Assembly: GCA_964370305.1 (NCBI GenBank) | Contig: CAYJIU010000043.1 | Location: forward strand, 1 to 16,426 | Direction of reading: 5' to 3' | From: CAYJAD01 sp964370305 | Lineage (GTDB): Bacteria > Desulfobacterota > Desulfovibrionia > Desulfovibrionales > Desulfovibrionaceae | DNA: 16,426 bases | Shown here: positions 6,193-14,163 of the stretch, piece after piece | Numbering within the stretch: the first letter of the stretch is position 1 | Layout of the letters: every line of letters starts with the position of its first letter | Made by a program: the position numbers and the translations under genes | Notes under the pieces: model-generated | Databases searched by the model: none | What the model was told of the DNA's origin: nothing | The model's input: the letters and a program-made list of their open reading frames with translations, nothing else

Positions 6193-6912
6193 ATGCCGGC
6201 AGTAAAACCCAAGGTAAAACTTTTAGCTCATACGCCTGAACCGCTCTCGCTTATATATGCTGCATGTCGTCAATGTTATCATGCTGGATTTGTTGGTGAT
6301 ATGTGGGATGGTTTGCAGGATGGTCAAATTGATAAGCAAAAACAAGCTGCCCTTGTACGCAGAGTTGTGGCCTCTGGTCACGATAGTACTATCGAGCATG
6401 TGAGTTTTAATTTTGCCATTGAAGGTATTTCGCGCGCTCTTTCGCATCAATTGGTGCGCCATCGCATTGCCTCATATTCACAGCAAAGCCAGCGTTATGT
6501 GGATGGGTCACAGTGTAATTATATTGTACCACCAGCCATTGCAAAAAATCCTGCGGCCCTTGCGCGTTTTGAGGCTTTTATGCAGGAAGTTGGTGCAGCG
6601 TATAAGGATATCCATGCTCTATTACAGGCCGATGGGCGTGAAGCAAAGGCCAATGAAGATGCACGCTTTGTATTGCCACAAGCCGCAGAAACGCGCATTG
6701 TAGTAAGTATGAACTGTCGGAGTTTATTGAACTTTTTTGCGCATCGCTGTTGTACGCGCGCACAATGGGAAATTAGGACAGTGGCTAAGGATATGCTTAA
6801 AATTTGTCAGAATATTTTGCCGGAAGTCTTTGCCGAGGCCGGAGCTCCATGTGAGCGTACTAAGCTTTGCCCAGAGGGTGATTTTTGTTGTGGACGCTAC
6901 CCTGTAGCTTAG
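6193..6912 (+). CDS. thyX: Flavin-dependent thymidylate synthase ThyX
   Basis: ThyX makes dTMP from dUMP using methylene-tetrahydrofolate, with FAD and NADPH as hydride carriers. The 239-residue protein contains the ThyX motif RHRx7S exactly: R89-H90-R91, then S99, with R101 following. It also has the upstream HDSTIEHVSFNF segment (63-74) and the SLLNFFAHRCCTRAQWEIR block (177-195) typical of the family. The C-terminal tail has a cysteine cluster (C220, C226, C232, C233) of the C-x5-C-P-E-G type that I associate with anaerobe ThyX proteins. AAAGGG lies 5 bases before the ATG. It is followed after 10 bases by a lipoprotein gene, probably in the same transcript, without an obvious functional link. 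No thyA is visible in this window. Confidence 0.96.
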   Translation: MPAVKPKVKLLAHTPEPLSLIYAACRQCYHAGFVGDMWDGLQDGQIDKQKQAALVRRVVASGHDSTIEHVSFNFAIEGISRALSHQLVRHRIASYSQQSQRYVDGSQCNYIVPPAIAKNPAALARFEAFMQEVGAAYKDIHALLQADGREAKANEDARFVLPQAAETRIVVSMNCRSLLNFFAHRCCTRAQWEIRTVAKDMLKICQNILPEVFAEAGAPCERTKLCPEGDFCCGRYPVA

Positions 6913-6922
6913 CGGAGTTTTG

Positions 6923-7663
6923 ATGCGCAGAGTTTATTTTTTCCTCTATTTGCTTATTATATCAATATTGTTGCCTGCATGTGGGCGTCAAGTTGATGTT
7001 GTGCAAACGCATCAATTTAAGCTCATGGCTGACCGCATGCCCAAGGAACTCATGGCACGCAACATCATAGATAGTTCGCGTGATTATATGCCCAGCACTT
7101 GGGGTAGTGGCAGTGTGGCCTATGGTGAAATTCTTTACCGTAGGTTATCGCCGGCATTTTTGTTTGGAGATGTGGTTGAAAAACAGACGCATAATTCTTT
7201 TGCAGAGATGGTAACATCAAATCAAAAGGAAAATAGCGTGGTTATGCGTACCAATGGCTTTGGTATCGTGAGTATCAAAAAAGAAAAATCCACCAAGGGT
7301 AAAAGAAAAACTAATACCAACATTGAGCAGCGCGTAGATGTGGATATGGTAGCCGTTACCGATTGGGATGGCGATGAGCAAAATGATTGGATTATTAGCT
7401 GCAAAGTACTGCGCACACGTGGGGCAATACCTCGTATTTATTATATTGTTGTGTCAAATCCTAACGTTGTCGGCACTTTGCGCGGCGGTGTTGTTGCTGT
7501 ATATGATGATTTAGGTGCCTTTGGTCGTTTGTATATGCGTGAAAGTATGGTTAAAACATATGCTCCGGTAGAAGATGTGGTGCCAGGGCTAAAAGCTGTT
7601 ACAATGCCACCAACTACAGAGGCTAAAACGCAAAACAATATTCAAGAACGTGTTTTGGATTAG
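6923..7663 (+). CDS. Predicted outer-membrane lipoprotein of unknown function
   Basis: The 246-residue protein starts MRRVYFFLYL with a hydrophobic core and the lipobox LPAC, so lipidation is expected at C20. Gly at position +2 favours sorting to the outer membrane. I do not recognise the family. A notable segment is DWDGDEQND (147-155), whose alternating acidic residues resemble a calcium-binding DxDxD loop, flanked by predicted strands. A Lys-rich stretch (119-129) precedes it. I chose the ATG at 6923 because CGGAG lies 5 bases upstream; a TTG three bases earlier would be too close. Its last four bases overlap the 3' end of the convergent yedF gene. It may be co-transcribed with thyX. Confidence 0.8.
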   Translation: MRRVYFFLYLLIISILLPACGRQVDVVQTHQFKLMADRMPKELMARNIIDSSRDYMPSTWGSGSVAYGEILYRRLSPAFLFGDVVEKQTHNSFAEMVTSNQKENSVVMRTNGFGIVSIKKEKSTKGKRKTNTNIEQRVDVDMVAVTDWDGDEQNDWIISCKVLRTRGAIPRIYYIVVSNPNVVGTLRGGVVAVYDDLGAFGRLYMRESMVKTYAPVEDVVPGLKAVTMPPTTEAKTQNNIQERVLD

Positions 7664-8262
7664 GGACGAATTATTTTATCTGCTAAGTCCAAGCTCGTAA
7701 TAATATCAAGCATATTAGATGTTTCTCCCACTTGTTTTGCTTGAGCTAGGCCATAATGGGCAAGGCATGTGCCGCAGACCAAGATATTTACACCAGATTG
7801 TTGAATATTTTTAAGGCTTTCCAAAGCATCGCCAGCAGTGGCAGCAAGCTTTACGCCGCCATTAAGTAAGATTACACGCCAAAGATTTGAGCCAAATTCA
7901 GGCAAGGTGCTTAAAAACGTTGCCATGAGTTTTTGCCCTAAAACGTCATCATCGCGGCCTAAGGTTTCTGTGGTGATAAAGACAATTACTTTTTTGCTAT
8001 CCGAAAGTTCAGGCGATGCTAATGGCGTTATATTTTCAATAGTTTGAGTATCGCCTTTATTGGCAGTAATGTAAAAATCGCTACCTTGCGACGCACTTTG
8101 CACAGAAAATCCTTGCTGTTCAAGGTAACGGGTGACATTTTCTACCGCAGCATCGTTATCAACAATCACCTGTAGTTGTGAGATATTTTCCTCAGTAAGA
8201 GTACTGCGGCATTTTATAACTGGTTGGGGACAGGGTAGGGTGCGCAGGTCAAGTAATTTCAT
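7660..8262 (-). CDS. yedF: Selenium-metabolism protein YedF (TusA-like domain plus DsrE-like domain)
   Basis: The 200-residue protein has two domains. Residues 1-70 are TusA/SirA-like with the CPxP motif (C11-P-Q-P) and a second Cys at 18. Residues about 88-200 are DsrE/F-like with a C-x2-C pair (C163, C166, in VCGTCLAHYG). This two-domain layout is that of the YedF family found with selenium metabolism genes, as distinct from the short TusA. The cysteines suggest handling of persulfide or selenide sulfur/selenium, but the reaction of this family is not established. The start at 8262 has a strong AAGGAG 5 bases upstream. No selD or selA neighbour is present in the window, so the selenium link rests on the family alone. 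Confidence 0.88.
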   Translation of the reverse strand: MKLLDLRTLPCPQPVIKCRSTLTEENISQLQVIVDNDAAVENVTRYLEQQGFSVQSASQGSDFYITANKGDTQTIENITPLASPELSDSKKVIVFITTETLGRDDDVLGQKLMATFLSTLPEFGSNLWRVILLNGGVKLAATAGDALESLKNIQQSGVNILVCGTCLAHYGLAQAKQVGETSNMLDIITSLDLADKIIRP

Positions 8263-8297
8263 GATAACTCCTTGTAATAAATATATATACTCTGAAT

Positions 8298-8326
8298 ATT
8301 ATATATAAAACTGCATGATTAAGCAA
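8298..8326 (-). promoter_or_regulatory. Sigma-70 promoter of yedF
   Basis: On the minus strand TTGCTT (8326-8321), a 17-base spacer and a perfect TATAAT (8303-8298) lie 35 bases upstream of the ATG. The predicted start leaves a leader of roughly 29 bases containing AAGGAG. Confidence 0.65.
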
Positions 8327-8368
8327 GAGATAGATTGAGTATTATTAATTTACTTTAAAATTAGGTAT

Positions 8369-8394
8369 ATAAGTTTTAAAAGTTTGGACGATAT
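8369..8394 (+). promoter_or_regulatory. Candidate sigma-28 (FliA-type) promoter of the chemoreceptor
   Basis: ATAAGTTT (8369-8376) followed after 10 bases by GACGATAT (8387-8394) approximates the flagellar/chemotaxis sigma-28 consensus TAAAGTTT-N11-GCCGATAA (6 of 8 in the -10, spacing one short). It lies 32 bases upstream of the receptor start, as expected for a motility-regulated gene. Confidence 0.4.
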
Positions 8395-8426
8395 GTCATG
8401 AAAATACACAAAATTTGGAGCAAGTT

Positions 8427-10103
8427 ATGAAGTTCGTAATAGGGCATTTTATTGTATTTCTCGTTTTGGTTTTGCTAAACTGTGTTGCCGTTTTGATGGA
8501 TTATAACTCCACATGGGGCATTGGCATTATAGCCATTAGTGTGGGTGCTGCCTTAGTTGGCCTTGTTGCATCCAAAATTGGGTTTTCAAAACAATCTGGT
8601 GAAATTACTAAACTATTAAATGCATTGCCTACAAATATAGATGATGACCTTATCGTGCCCAAGAGTGAAGATATTATTTATAAAACCGTTTTTGACTTAA
8701 TAAGCCAGTGGCGTGAACAGTATGTTGAATTAAATAAAGAATTGGTAAGCCTCAAGGTGCAATACAATGAGGCCCTTGCGCAAATAGAAAATAATACCGC
8801 ACAAAATAATGAGCAAGCTAATACCTTAGAAGCTATGCAAAAAGTTGGTAATAAAGCTTCTAATGTTACAAAAAAACTTTCTGCCGGTGTGAAGGAGTTT
8901 ACTCATGTTGTGGGTGAGGTAGACGCCGGTATGTCGTCACAAATGGCCAGACTTGCTGAAACTCATGAGGCCATGCAGCTTATGCTTGAGCACACTCAAG
9001 AATCTGCCAATAAAGTAAATGATGCATCTCAAGGTGCTGAAAACTCAAGGCAAAAAGCTTTAGTTGGTGCTAATGATGTTAAGGAAGCAGTAGCTGGCAT
9101 TGAGCTTGTGAAAGAAACTGTACTTGGCTTGCGCGAAACTATGAATGTGCTTGTGGAAAAAACAGTGGATATTGGCAAGGTTATGGGTGTCATCAATGAT
9201 GTGGCTGACCAAACAAACTTACTTGCGCTTAATGCAGCCATTGAAGCTGCTAGAGCTGGCGAAGCCGGGCGCGGTTTTGCCGTGGTTGCTGATGAAGTTA
9301 GAAAGCTTGCAGAGAAAACCATTCTTGCTACCAAGGAAGTGGAAAGTGCTGTTGTAAGCATCCAAGAAGAAACGAATCTTAATATGCAGGCTGTAGCCAA
9401 AGCGGTGGAATATACTGTAGAAAGTTCACAAAAAGCTACGCAAGCCGGCACATTTATGCAAGATATTGTGCAGGGCATGGATGAAACAGCAGTGCAGCTT
9501 AGTGATATTGCCGCTGCGGCTGAGGCTCAATCTAATACAAGCCGCTCTGTCAATGAAGCCTTGGATGTGGTGCAGGGGGTTTCTGCCGATACAGGCGAAC
9601 ATATGCGTAAATTTATGAATACATTGGTAGGGTTTTCCAGCAGTGTGGATGAGATAGATGTTATTGTACATGCCTTGGATAGTGGCAATTTAGATAGCGC
9701 GTCAGACACGGATAAATTTATAGTATGGACTGACGATTTGAATTTAGGTATTGATGTAATAGATAAACAACATCAAGTACTTTGCAATTATATCAATGAA
9801 CTGTACAAAGCCATGCAACATAATGCCAATGAACATGATTTAAGTGCGCTACTTGATGCACTGACTAAGTATACTGCTACCCATTTTAAGGATGAAGAAG
9901 TAATTTTTGCCGTGTCTGACTATCCTGATACAAAGGCGCACAAAGAAATACACAAAAAATTTGTGGCAAAGCTTGCAGAATTCAAGCAACAACTTGTTGG
10001 GGGCAATGCAGTGCTTAGTATACAACTTTTGGAATATTTAAAAGACTGGCTTATTAAACATATTATGGGCACAGATAGGCAGTATGTAAAATTTGTAAAA
10101 TAA
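8427..10103 (+). CDS. Methyl-accepting chemotaxis protein with C-terminal bacteriohemerythrin domain (DcrH-like)
   Basis: This 558-residue receptor has two adjacent membrane segments (about 3-25 and 28-50) joined by only a few residues, so it lacks a periplasmic sensor domain. A coiled-coil region follows, then the MCP signalling domain whose hairpin tip is at about 266-298 (start DQTNLL, includes GRGFAVVADEVRKLAEKT). Residues about 432-558 are a hemerythrin domain with all seven diiron ligands at canonical spacing: H449, H486, E490, H505, H509, H545, D550. The diiron site binds O2, so the protein probably drives taxis away from or along oxygen or redox gradients. No HAMP domain is evident. 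The ATG at 8427 was preferred to a TTG 12 bases upstream because GGAG (8417-8420) is spaced 6 bases before it. A cheW gene lies 4 kb downstream. Confidence 0.94.
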   Translation: MKFVIGHFIVFLVLVLLNCVAVLMDYNSTWGIGIIAISVGAALVGLVASKIGFSKQSGEITKLLNALPTNIDDDLIVPKSEDIIYKTVFDLISQWREQYVELNKELVSLKVQYNEALAQIENNTAQNNEQANTLEAMQKVGNKASNVTKKLSAGVKEFTHVVGEVDAGMSSQMARLAETHEAMQLMLEHTQESANKVNDASQGAENSRQKALVGANDVKEAVAGIELVKETVLGLRETMNVLVEKTVDIGKVMGVINDVADQTNLLALNAAIEAARAGEAGRGFAVVADEVRKLAEKTILATKEVESAVVSIQEETNLNMQAVAKAVEYTVESSQKATQAGTFMQDIVQGMDETAVQLSDIAAAAEAQSNTSRSVNEALDVVQGVSADTGEHMRKFMNTLVGFSSSVDEIDVIVHALDSGNLDSASDTDKFIVWTDDLNLGIDVIDKQHQVLCNYINELYKAMQHNANEHDLSALLDALTKYTATHFKDEEVIFAVSDYPDTKAHKEIHKKFVAKLAEFKQQLVGGNAVLSIQLLEYLKDWLIKHIMGTDRQYVKFVK

Positions 10104-10290
10104 GCCCTCTGTATAATTCATTACGCACGGCGTAAAATAAGCCAGAATTGCTTTGCGTGCGATTCACGTAAGGCTCATTTTTCGCCTAACGTGAACACTT
10201 TGTGCTCGTTGGGTCGAACTTCTGGCGACCACGAAGGGGTATTTGAAGCCAGTGTGCATTTCTGAAACACGCATGAAAATGCGTTTTGTA
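10104..10290. other. Structured non-coding stretch after the chemoreceptor gene
   Basis: Several inverted repeats crowd here. They are ttacgc/gcgtaa (10121-10126, 10130-10135), ttcacgtaaggc/gcctaacgtgaa (10163-10174, 10184-10195, one mismatch), and gccagaa/ttctggc (10141-10147, 10220-10226) enclosing the previous hairpin. A terminal acgcat-GAAA-atgcgt hairpin (10269-10284) is followed by TTT. Together they suggest a folded RNA, such as a structured 3' UTR or small RNA, or a repeat element. The frame directly following the receptor stop stays open for 53 codons, but no start or ribosome site supports a gene. Confidence 0.3.
10265..10288 (+). terminator. Possible terminator hairpin downstream of the chemoreceptor
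   Basis: A stem acgcat/atgcgt with a GAAA tetraloop, extendable by three A-T pairs across a bulged C, runs into TTTT. The T run is short, and a much stronger bidirectional terminator follows at 10327. Confidence 0.35.
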
Positions 10291-10326
10291 GCGTCAATTA
10301 AAATAGCAGAGCTCGTTTTTTAGCCT

Positions 10327-10365
10327 AAAACCCCACCAGCCATATGGCCGGTGGGGTTTTTATTT
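10327..10365. terminator. Bidirectional intrinsic terminator between the chemoreceptor and rubrerythrin genes
   Basis: Arms 10327-10343 and 10344-10360 pair over 17 bases with one A-C mismatch. The turn falls within the palindromic catatg. The stem is GC-rich (ccccacc/ggtgggg) and flanked by AAAA on the left and TTTTTATTTTT on the right, so it can stop transcription arriving from either side. It lies 6 bases after the rubrerythrin stop codon. Confidence 0.9.
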
Positions 10366-10947
10366 TTAACCTTCGTAGGTATGGTAGAGCACTTCAAAGT
10401 GTGCTTGTGGGTGTGCGCAGGCACCACAAAGGGTTGGTGCTTCGGCTGATTGATGCAACCATCCACAGTTAAGACAGTGCCATACGGCAGGCTGGGGTTG
10501 GTTGAACATGGAGGCTTCTTTAATTTGCTTAGCAAGGCTTAAGAAGCGTTTTTCGTGAAAAGCCTCAGCTATGGCAATGTTGCGCATAACAATTGCAATT
10601 TCACCAAATCCTTCTTTGTCAGCAGTGGCAGCAAATTCAGGATACATGATGGTATGTTCATGATTTTCACCAGCGGCAGAGGCTATGAGGTTTGTTTCAG
10701 TGCTACCAATGATGCCAGCGGGGAATCCGCCTACAATCTCAACTTCTCCGCCTTCAAGAAACTTAAATAAACGCTTAGCATGCTCTTTTTCTTGGCTTGC
10801 AGTTTCGGCAAAAACTTCTTGCACTAGGCGAAAGCCGTCACCTTTGGCTTTACTCGAAAAGAAATCGTAACGATTTCTAGCTTGAGACTCACCAGCAAAG
10901 GCGGTGAGGATGTTTTTTTCGGTTTGAGTACCTTTTAATGATTTCAT
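10366..10947 (-). CDS. rbr: Rubrerythrin
   Basis: Rubrerythrin is a cytoplasmic peroxidase that reduces H2O2 to water in anaerobes. The 193-residue protein has the four-helix diiron domain with E20, E53, H56, E94, E97, E128 and H131 as expected ligands. The C-terminal rubredoxin-like domain carries four iron cysteines (C158, C161, C174, C177). Both the length and the cysteine positions match classical Desulfovibrio rubrerythrin. AAGGAG is spaced 6 bases before the ATG at 10947. The gene begins 29 bases after the stop of the hybrid histidine kinase on the same strand with no terminator between them. It may therefore share the kinase transcript, although the 29 bases could not themselves hold a full promoter. 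Confidence 0.97.
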   Translation of the reverse strand: MKSLKGTQTEKNILTAFAGESQARNRYDFFSSKAKGDGFRLVQEVFAETASQEKEHAKRLFKFLEGGEVEIVGGFPAGIIGSTETNLIASAAGENHEHTIMYPEFAATADKEGFGEIAIVMRNIAIAEAFHEKRFLSLAKQIKEASMFNQPQPAVWHCLNCGWLHQSAEAPTLCGACAHPQAHFEVLYHTYEG

Positions 10948-10976
10948 TATATTCTCCTTTTTTATTTAACCTCTTG

Positions 10977-13910
10977 CTAAGAGGTGTTTTTATGTCCATC
11001 ATCAAGCCACTTAAAGAGGCATTTTTGTAGGTCTTCCACGTCAAAAGGTTTACCAATATGCTCTTGCATACCGGCTTCCCTTGCTTTGATTTTATCTTCC
11101 GGCATGGCATTGGCTGTCATGGCAATAATTGGCTTGGTGTAATTATTATAGCGCAAGGTCTTTGCAGCAGTTAAACCATCCATAACCGGCATTTGTATAT
11201 CCATAAGTATTAAATCAAAGTCATTTTGTAAAGCTTCATCTATGCCTTGCTTGCCGTCACAAGCAAGAGAAACTGCAAGCCCTAGGTTTTCTAGCACTTC
11301 TATGGCAATTAACTGATTGATTTCATTATCCTCTACCAATAGGATTTTCTTTCCCTTGATACGTTCAAGGTGGAGCTGATCATCAGTGGTCGGTGTTGTA
11401 TCTGCTTGTATGTCTGTTGGTATCTGGGCTTCTAGGGTAAAGCTAAAGTTTGTGCCCTTGCCCGTAGTACTTGTGACCACAAGTTTAGCCCCCATGGCCT
11501 CTATGAGTGAGCGTGTAATGGGTAAACCAAGACCAGTGCCGCCATAACGCCTTGTGGTGGACGTGTCAGCCTGCATAAATGGTTGGAATATCCTTGAAAT
11601 TTGCTTGTCTGTCATGCCTATGCCCGTGTCCGTAACGTCAATGGTGATACTTGCGCATAGGGCTACTTCTTGAACTACAGTAACCGTTATGGTTACGCCA
11701 CCTTCAGAGGTAAACTTTACTGCATTATTTAACAGATTAAGCAGGACTTGCCTAAAGCGTAGCGGGTCACCTAAAATATATTCCGGCAACTCACCTATAG
11801 TATTAAGTTTTAAGTATATATTTTTTTCATCAGCTTGGTATTGCATCATATCTATGGCAAATTGTATGCTTCTGGCGATGCGAAAAGGTATGTACTCTAT
11901 GTCCATGCGTCCGGCTTCAATTTTAGAAAAGTCCAGAATATCATTAACAATTTTTAATAATGTTTTGGCAGAGATATTTATTTTTTCAAGATAACTTTTT
12001 AGATCCTCGGGGGCTTGTTGCAAGGCTAAGTGGTTCAACCCAATAATCCCATTTAATGGCGTGCGTATTTCGTGGCTCATATTGGCCAAAAAGTCACTCT
12101 TAGCTGTATTGGCGTCAATGGCAGCCTGTTTGGCTTTGCGCAAAGCATCCTCAATGGCTATATGTTCTGATATATCGCGCGCAACGCTAACAATTCCTAC
12201 GGCATTTCCAAGGTGATCTCTAAAGGGTATTCTAAATATTTCCAAAGGTAGCACGCGTCCATCGTTATAGAGTAAGTCAACTTTTTTGCGTAAGGATTGA
12301 CCTTCTTCCAAGTCTAGAGCTTCATCGCTGGTGAAAAAGGCAAGAGCGTCTTCATTAAAAGAAAAGTCTACATTTAAATCTTTAAATGTTTTACCGCGTA
12401 AGGATGCACTATCAACTTTCAATATGTCCATGAAAGATTGGTTTCCGCCTAGGATGCGCCCTTCGCTATCCTTAAAATAAATTAAATCAGGAATACAATT
12501 GATTACATTGTATAGCAGTGATTTTTCATATAAAATTAGGTCATCATTTTTTTGAGCTCGAGTATATTGCTCTTGAACGACTTTTTCAAGACTACGCTGA
12601 TATGCTTTATCTTGTTGCATTTTTACGTGCCAGTCATGCACATCAACAAAAATGCCCGTGGCATATTGTACAGTGCCAGATTCATTATATGTGGCATGCC
12701 CTTTAATATGTAACCAATGCCAATGCCCATCTATATGCGCAAAACGTACTGCTTTATCATAAAAAATTTCAGATTCGGTATCAGATTTATTAAAAAATAG
12801 TCCATTTTCTAGGTCTTCAGGGTGTATGAGCTCTCCTATGGCTTCAAGGTCAAATCCTCTTTCTTGTGGCTTTCTACCAAGCAACTCAAGGGAATATTGA
12901 TTTAAATGCAATATGCCGGGAGCAATATATTCCCACATGGGAAGGTTCATAATATCTATGACTTGGGTTAATCTTTTTTCTTCGTTTAACTGGATGCGTA
13001 AGATTGCTTTTAATAAAACATAGGCACTCAGGCTACTTAAAAGTATGGTTATGGTAATTATTGCAATAACTTCATTGCGAAGATCTGTATTAACTGTGGC
13101 TAGCTCGTCAACTGTTTGATATAGACCCACCAAAATATTATATTTCTGTAAGTATAGCGCGGTGTTAAGGTTTTTTTGGGCAGGATGAGTTTTATATAAG
13201 AGGGATTCAAATTCCTCCACATTATCTGCTTGGCTAAGCAAGGAATAGTTAGATATGCTCATGATTTTGCCATCAGCATCGCTTATGGTAAGTACAGCAT
13301 CGTCGGAAATTTTTAGGGCATATTGTTTTAGAACGTTTGAGGCTTCCCTTAAATCTACATACAATTCAACGCTACCAATAAATTTTCCTTCAGAAAATAT
13401 GGGGGAGGATGTAAAAATGTCATTAGTGTTGTCATTTTTCTCAATATCAAACTTAGTATAGTTTTCTAGAGGATTCTTGATGGTCTTGTAATTACGCAGT
13501 GGACTAATATTTTTTGCGAGCTCCTTACCGTTTGGGTCAATATGTATAAGGGCTTGACCTGCGGCAGAAAATATTGCTACACTATGTAAGTGCTTTGAAG
13601 TGGTTGTATTTTTAAATAAATCAACAAGGGCTATTGTGGCTTTTTGGACTTGTTCTTGGGTGTGTTGGGCTTTAACTAACGCTATTATTTCCTGATTAGT
13701 GCATATTTGATGGTTTAATGCTTCAGCACTATCTAAGTCTTTGCCAATGGCCATGGCTGTATCATCAAGTAGCGAAGATACTTTGAATACGGCAATATCT
13801 GTGAGTGAATTTTCAACCTTATTATAGGTTGCATAGCTAAGCAGGAGTATGGCAAGAACTATAATGGTAATTGCCGGAATTATGATTGCAATAGCACGAT
13901 TTTTATCCAT
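10977..13910 (-). CDS. Hybrid sensor histidine kinase (Cache-like sensor, two PAS, HisKA, HATPase, receiver)
   Basis: This 977-residue membrane kinase has TM1 (about 6-28), a periplasmic region of about 250 residues (30-278) with Cache-like features, and TM2 (279-302). Two PAS domains follow (about 313-430, including IHPEDLENG and the WHWLHIKG-type strand; and about 464-585, including IPDLIYFKDSEGRILGGN). HisKA contains SHEIRTPLNG with phosphoacceptor H613. The HATPase domain has the N-box LLNLLNNAVKF, DTGIGM and GGTGLGL. A C-terminal receiver (about 852-970) has phosphoacceptor D904 in ILMDIQMP. No HPt or DNA-binding output is attached, so a separate phosphotransfer partner is expected outside the window. 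The ATG has only a weak GGA at about -9. The ligand is unknown; the neighbouring rubrerythrin and hemerythrin receptor suggest redox or oxidative cues. Confidence 0.95.
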   Translation of the reverse strand: MDKNRAIAIIIPAITIIVLAILLLSYATYNKVENSLTDIAVFKVSSLLDDTAMAIGKDLDSAEALNHQICTNQEIIALVKAQHTQEQVQKATIALVDLFKNTTTSKHLHSVAIFSAAGQALIHIDPNGKELAKNISPLRNYKTIKNPLENYTKFDIEKNDNTNDIFTSSPIFSEGKFIGSVELYVDLREASNVLKQYALKISDDAVLTISDADGKIMSISNYSLLSQADNVEEFESLLYKTHPAQKNLNTALYLQKYNILVGLYQTVDELATVNTDLRNEVIAIITITILLSSLSAYVLLKAILRIQLNEEKRLTQVIDIMNLPMWEYIAPGILHLNQYSLELLGRKPQERGFDLEAIGELIHPEDLENGLFFNKSDTESEIFYDKAVRFAHIDGHWHWLHIKGHATYNESGTVQYATGIFVDVHDWHVKMQQDKAYQRSLEKVVQEQYTRAQKNDDLILYEKSLLYNVINCIPDLIYFKDSEGRILGGNQSFMDILKVDSASLRGKTFKDLNVDFSFNEDALAFFTSDEALDLEEGQSLRKKVDLLYNDGRVLPLEIFRIPFRDHLGNAVGIVSVARDISEHIAIEDALRKAKQAAIDANTAKSDFLANMSHEIRTPLNGIIGLNHLALQQAPEDLKSYLEKINISAKTLLKIVNDILDFSKIEAGRMDIEYIPFRIARSIQFAIDMMQYQADEKNIYLKLNTIGELPEYILGDPLRFRQVLLNLLNNAVKFTSEGGVTITVTVVQEVALCASITIDVTDTGIGMTDKQISRIFQPFMQADTSTTRRYGGTGLGLPITRSLIEAMGAKLVVTSTTGKGTNFSFTLEAQIPTDIQADTTPTTDDQLHLERIKGKKILLVEDNEINQLIAIEVLENLGLAVSLACDGKQGIDEALQNDFDLILMDIQMPVMDGLTAAKTLRYNNYTKPIIAMTANAMPEDKIKAREAGMQEHIGKPFDVEDLQKCLFKWLDDGHKNTS

Positions 13911-14163
13911 AAATATCCATTTTTATGTGCGCAACACTTGTTGTACATTTGTTTTATTTCATTTAATAATTTATTGCGTGTAATCAGACTACTTAAAATT
14001 TTTGAAAAACTCAATACAGATTTGCAAATGTTGGCATTTTATTTTAGTTTGGTTTTCGTACATAGTTATTCTTTTTTTGGGGTATAGTCATTAGAAATTC
14101 TACCGATTTAGTAATCATAAAATTGTTTTATAAAACCATGGAACATATTAGAAAGGAAGTAAT

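Noticed and set aside
9029..9478. 149-codon minus-strand frame
   Set aside because: Antisense to the MCP signalling domain; its Ser/Ala/Thr-rich content is what the reverse of Ala/Glu-rich coiled-coil codons gives.
14096..14115. Possible sigma-28 -10 box (accgattt) upstream of cheW
   Set aside because: Only 5 of 8 matches and no TAAA-like -35 at the right distance.
14124..14135. Perfect 12-base palindrome gttttataaaac upstream of cheW
   Set aside because: Made only of A/T apart from the ends, in an AT-rich gap; not distinguishable from chance as an operator.
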